The notes under the pieces were generated by a model. That model was not told the origin of the DNA. It saw only the letters and a program-made list of their open reading frames with translations, and did no database searches. Positions 33,876 through 36,283 of a stretch of 36,283 bases of DNA are shown piece after piece. The position numbers were made by a program, and so were the translations under genes. The DNA is from Candidatus Burkholderia verschuerenii (GTDB lineage: Bacteria; Pseudomonadota; Gammaproteobacteria; Burkholderiales; Burkholderiaceae): the NCBI RefSeq assembly GCF_001189365.1, contig NZ_LFJJ01000032.1, forward strand, positions 1-36,283, in the 5' to 3' direction. Each line of letters begins with the position of its first letter. The stretch's first letter is position 1.

Positions 33876-34757
33876 ATGGGTATGTCAGTCGCACCGTTGT
33901 TCGTGCCGGGTCATATGCGCCGCCTGTGCGAAAAGGCCGTCGAACTCGATATCGAAACCGTCCTGATCGATCTGGAGGATGCGGTTCCCGGCAAGGAAAA
34001 AAGCGCGGCGCGCCAGGGCGCGGTCGACATGATCGCGCTGCTTCCGGGACGCTGCCATGTGCGCGTCAATTCGCTTGCGGTCACGAAGAGCTTCGGCTCG
34101 GCGTGCGGGGTGGAAGATCTTGCGGCGGTGATGGGGCCCGGCATCGGCGGCCTCATTGCACCGAAGATCGAAACGGCGGACGCGCTGCGGCGTATGGACG
34201 AAGCGATCACCGCCGCGGAGCGTAGCGCTTCTGTTCCCGCCGGAACGATCGAGCTTGGCGTCACCATCGAAACCGCGCTCGGCGTGGTCAATCTCGTGGA
34301 CATCTCGCGCGTTGCGCTTGCTCGGCCCATGCGGCTTTCGTTCGGCATGGGCGACTTCACCACGGACGTAGGCATCGAGTGGTCGCGTGACGAATCGGAA
34401 TGTGCCGTGCCGCGCGCGCTGGTGCCGATCGTCTCGCGTGCGGCCGGCCTTGCGCGGCCCCGCGATTCCGTGTTCGTCAATGTCGCCGACGAACAAGGCC
34501 TGCGCGAGAGCGCGTTACGGGGAAAGCGACTCGGTTATGCCGGCAAGTCCGCGATCCATCCAAAGCAGATCGCGATCATCAAGGAAGTCTACCGGCCCAC
34601 GCAGGACGAAGTGAGCTGGGCGCGGCGCGTGGTGGACGCGGCCGCAGAAAAGACCGCGCTCGGCGAAGGCGCCTTTCTGCTCGATGGAAAGATGATCGAC
34701 GATCCCATCGTGGTGAGAGCGCGTGAAGTCATCGATCAAGCCATGAGCGAAGCATGA
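33876..34757 (+). CDS. HpcH/HpaI aldolase/citrate lyase family protein (CitE-like)
   Basis: A 293-residue TIM-barrel protein, intact. LFVPGHMRRLCEKAVELDIE and LIDLEDAVPGKEKSAARQGA are the CitE-type opening, where the Asp and Glu belong to the Mg site. Then come CHVRVNS, LIAPKIETADALRRM (catalytic Lys/Glu region), GVTIETALGVVNL and YAGKSAIHPKQIAIIKEVYR. Such enzymes cleave or make CoA thioesters or acids such as citramalyl-, malyl- or hydroxy-acyl-CoA. Together with the CoA-transferase gene 55 bp downstream it suggests a pathway in which an acid is loaded with CoA and then split. GGGGG upstream supports the ATG at 33876; the ones at 33855 and 33882 are alternatives. Confidence 0.85.
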   Translation: MGMSVAPLFVPGHMRRLCEKAVELDIETVLIDLEDAVPGKEKSAARQGAVDMIALLPGRCHVRVNSLAVTKSFGSACGVEDLAAVMGPGIGGLIAPKIETADALRRMDEAITAAERSASVPAGTIELGVTIETALGVVNLVDISRVALARPMRLSFGMGDFTTDVGIEWSRDESECAVPRALVPIVSRAAGLARPRDSVFVNVADEQGLRESALRGKRLGYAGKSAIHPKQIAIIKEVYRPTQDEVSWARRVVDAAAEKTALGEGAFLLDGKMIDDPIVVRAREVIDQAMSEA

Positions 34758-34811
34758 AACGACGCATGAAGCAACGTGAGCGTCGACACACCGATTCAAT
34801 GGAGGAATGCC

Positions 34812-35201
34812 ATGCCGTCTGCGCTGGATAACATCATCGTGCTGGATCTCACCAGCTATCTTGCCGGTCCTTATGGTTGCGCGCTGCTCGGCGACGTCGG
34901 CGCGACGGTCATCAAGATCGAGGCGCCCGGCGGCGACAACATGCGTCAGTATCCCTCGACGCTCGAAGGCGAGAACCGCGCGTTTCTGGGGGCGAACCGC
35001 AACAAGCGCTCCATCGTCATCGATCTGAAGACGGACGCGGGACGCCAGACGCTTTATCGGCTGGTCGAGAAGGCGGACGTGTTCGTGCATAACTTCCGTC
35101 CTTCCGTGCCGGAGTCGCTGGGCATCGACTATGAAACCTTGCGGGCTTTGCGTTCCGATCTCATCTATTGCTCGTTGACGGGTTATGGCGAAAGCGGACC
35201 C
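34812..35201 (+). pseudogene. CoA-transferase family III (CaiB/BaiF), truncated
   Basis: The ATG at 34812 has GGAGG upstream. The first 130 residues are sound: IIVLDLTSYLAGPYGCALLG, DVGATVIKIEAPGGDNMRQY, NRNKRSIVIDLKTDAGRQTL, VFVHNFRPSVPESLGIDYE and LIYCSLTGYGESGPL. Homology stops there, near 35201; the same frame runs on through unrelated residues to a TAA at 35310-35312. The family is normally about 400 residues, with the catalytic Asp near residue 170, so what remains cannot be active. It marks the junction with the recombinase remnant. Confidence 0.85.
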
Positions 35202-35312
35202 TTATTTGCAGCCGTTGCGTCCTCCTCGCGATCTGCGACCCTATGCGGTAGGCCGAGGGTGACCAGCAGCAAACCGCGGGCGAAGCAAGGAAGCAGGCGG
35301 GTGAGCCGGTAA

Positions 35313-35853
35313 GCGCTGCACGAACGCGCGCTGGCGCCGACGATCGCGCGGCTCTACTATGAGCCGGGACGCTCACTGCGTGGGGCGAGTCCCGAGGCGA
35401 CGGAGCGCTATCTGGGCACGATGCGCGATGACCTGGTTCACCTCGCGTTGATGCACGGCTCATCAGCGTTGGCAGATCATCTGAAATCCTCCAGGCAGCA
35501 TTTGCGAGTAAAGCTTACGGCCGTCATTCTGCGCATGGTGGAGCAGGTGTCGACACTTGCGGCGGTCGTAGCTTGCCAACCCACCCCGTTCACCTGTGGT
35601 TTCGCCCACTCATCGCCCAACGCTTGAGCGGGGAGCGGATCATCACGCTCGATGCACTGATGATCGAATACTGCAATGCGCGCGGGGAGACAGCTAGCGG
35701 CGCTACGTGCCACGCGTGGGTGCATCGCGTGCGCACACTCCCGTCGCCTGGCAGGCACGTCATCAAACGACGCTGGAGATGAAAGCCGCGCCGTCGCTTC
35801 AACCCGGTGTGGATGACAACGCCAACCAAGGGAACGGTCGAGGGCGGCTGTGA
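35313..35853 (+). pseudogene. Remnant of a DUF3701-type phage integrase/tyrosine recombinase
   Basis: Pieces of one protein lie in three frames. Frame one (35313-35500) gives ARLYYEPGRSLRGASPEATE and RYLGTMRDDLVHLALMHGSS, then ADHLKSS, the N-terminal part of DUF3701 recombinases. VKLTAVILRMVEQVSTLAA follows. Another frame (from 35573) gives HPVHLWFRPLIAQRLSGE and ITLDALMIEYCNARG. A third (35701-35853) gives RYVPRVGASRAHTPVAW and RHQTTLEMK, ending at TGA. The catalytic C-terminal recombinase domain is absent. The family name rests on my memory of Burkholderiaceae proteins with this N-terminal region. It is a dead mobile-element gene. Confidence 0.6.
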
Positions 35854-36181
35854 TTGGCGGCGATCCAGTCGAACCTCGCCCCGCCGCGTTCGACCATCTC
35901 TGGCCGTACGCGTGTCGAGTTGAGCGCGATCGGCAGGTCATGCCGCTGGGACCTGCACTCCCATGGCCGGAGCCGGTCCGGGCTCTCGTGCGCGAAGGCG
36001 TCGATCCGTCGCATCGGTAACAACACGCCTTCGGGCCTAAGGCGACGCACGCGGTGAAGTCGGTGCGCGTGTAGGTCCCCAGCAGAGGCAGCGTCAGCTG
36101 TTGCAGTTTGTTGATCATCGGTCAGCGCACCTCGATTTCCACTCAATCAAGTTACCTAGTCGGCCCTGAACAATCCTCAAA

Positions 36182-36198
36182 GCCTTACGCGATAAGGC
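36182..36198. repeat. Short inverted repeat near the right edge
   Basis: GCCTTA (36182-36187) and TAAGGC (36193-36198) form a 6-bp stem with a 5-base loop. It may be an element end or a weak hairpin; nothing more can be said. Confidence 0.35.
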
Positions 36199-36226
36199 GT
36201 TACAGCCCAAACCATGTTGAGCGAAT

Positions 36227-36268
36227 TGCAGGAAGCAGGCATATTAACGCTTGATTCCTGCATTTTTT
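36227..36268 (+). terminator. Inverted repeat with T6 run just before the last ATG
   Basis: TGCAGGAA (36227-36234) and TTCCTGCA (36255-36262) are perfect 8-base inverted repeats, followed at once by T6 (36263-36268). The 20-base loop is long for a terminator. It stands directly in front of a GAGGTG and the ATG at 36281, so it could also work as a leader hairpin. Confidence 0.4.
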
Positions 36269-36280
36269 GACGAGGTGCGG

Positions 36281-36283
36281 ATG
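36281..36283 (+). CDS. Possible start codon of a gene that leaves the window
   Basis: The window ends in ATG, preceded by GAGGTG (36272-36277) at three bases. The spacing is short, and no coding sequence is visible, so this is only a candidate start. Confidence 0.3.

Larger units (their letters stand above)
35854..36280. other. Anonymous stretch with no assignable gene
   Basis: About 430 bases. On the minus strand a frame from 36118 starts MINKLQQLTLPLLGTYTRTD after GAGGTG. An overlapping minus frame (about 36146-35799) reads LRPWECRSQRHDLPIALNST and stays open for 115 residues, but I recognise neither. On the plus strand VMPLGPALPWPEPVRALVRE is open for a short way. The mixed frames look like further debris next to the recombinase remnant. 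Confidence 0.4.

Noticed and set aside
35477..36118. A 213-residue frame on the - strand with a plausible start
   Set aside because: It overlaps the recognisable recombinase remnant on the + strand, and its sequence is Ser/Arg/Cys-rich without a family. Only its first 20 or so residues could be real.
1..36283. CRISPR arrays, tRNA or rRNA genes, riboswitches
   Set aside because: I saw no repeat-spacer pattern, cloverleaf, rRNA segment or known riboswitch core by eye. A covariance-model search would be needed to exclude small RNAs.

Overview
The window looks like Burkholderiaceae DNA, most likely Caballeronia or Paraburkholderia. The base composition is GC-rich and the codon use strongly favours G/C third positions. 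The gene content also fits: RcnB-like, DUF1272, Kup, YdeP-type oxidoreductase, EmrAB-OMF and MHS transporter genes. This is inferred from gene families, not from a database match. No rRNA, tRNA or CRISPR array was seen.

Layout. (1) 1-2.4 kb: the tail of an unknown gene, a SAM methyltransferase, a VOC protein, a DUF1272 zinc-finger-like protein and a small secreted Gly/Ser-rich protein. (2) 2.5-9.9 kb: a complete carbohydrate ABC import operon (binding protein, ATPase, two permeases, SMP-30 lactonase, second binding protein) with a divergent FadR-type GntR regulator. The shared promoter region carries a good sigma-70 promoter followed by two direct-repeat operator candidates. (3) 9.9-13.5 kb: a LysR gene, divergent from an MHS transporter and an acetylpolyamine amidohydrolase, then a Pmp3-like membrane peptide. 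(4) 13.5-18.6 kb: an EmrA/EmrB/outer-membrane-factor efflux operon, divergent from a TetR gene, with twin CTAGACG-N4-CGTCTAG palindromes between them. (5) 18.6-31.7 kb: mixed housekeeping and stress genes: RcnB-like, Mn-type superoxide dismutase, a second DHA2 exporter, DUF4142, TetR, VOC, a Dsb-like protein with an altered active site, a beta-class GST, a YdeP-type molybdoenzyme, a three-haem cytochrome c and a Kup potassium transporter. (6) 31.9-36.3 kb: a catabolic cluster in decay: LysR, a broken amidohydrolase, an intact CitE-like lyase, and a CoA-transferase cut off at about one third. The last joins onto wreckage of a DUF3701-type tyrosine recombinase and then an anonymous stretch.

The dominant oddity is how many conserved genes are split by one small indel while the reading frame on either side stays well conserved. 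These are the small secreted protein, LysR at 10.4 kb, the MHS transporter, the Pmp3-like peptide, the outer membrane factor (three times), EmrA, the DHA2 exporter and the TetR at 22.8 kb. Many shifts sit in short homopolymers or CG repeats. That suggests either uncorrected indel errors in the assembly or very recent gene erosion, as in leaf-nodule Burkholderia symbionts. The right end carries larger deletions and a junction, so decay there looks real.

How the genes work together. The ABC operon should import a sugar or sugar derivative under GntR control and may open a lactone. The MHS/deacetylase pair may import and deacetylate an acylated amine under LysR control. The EmrAB-OMF operon would expel a toxic compound that is sensed by the TetR.
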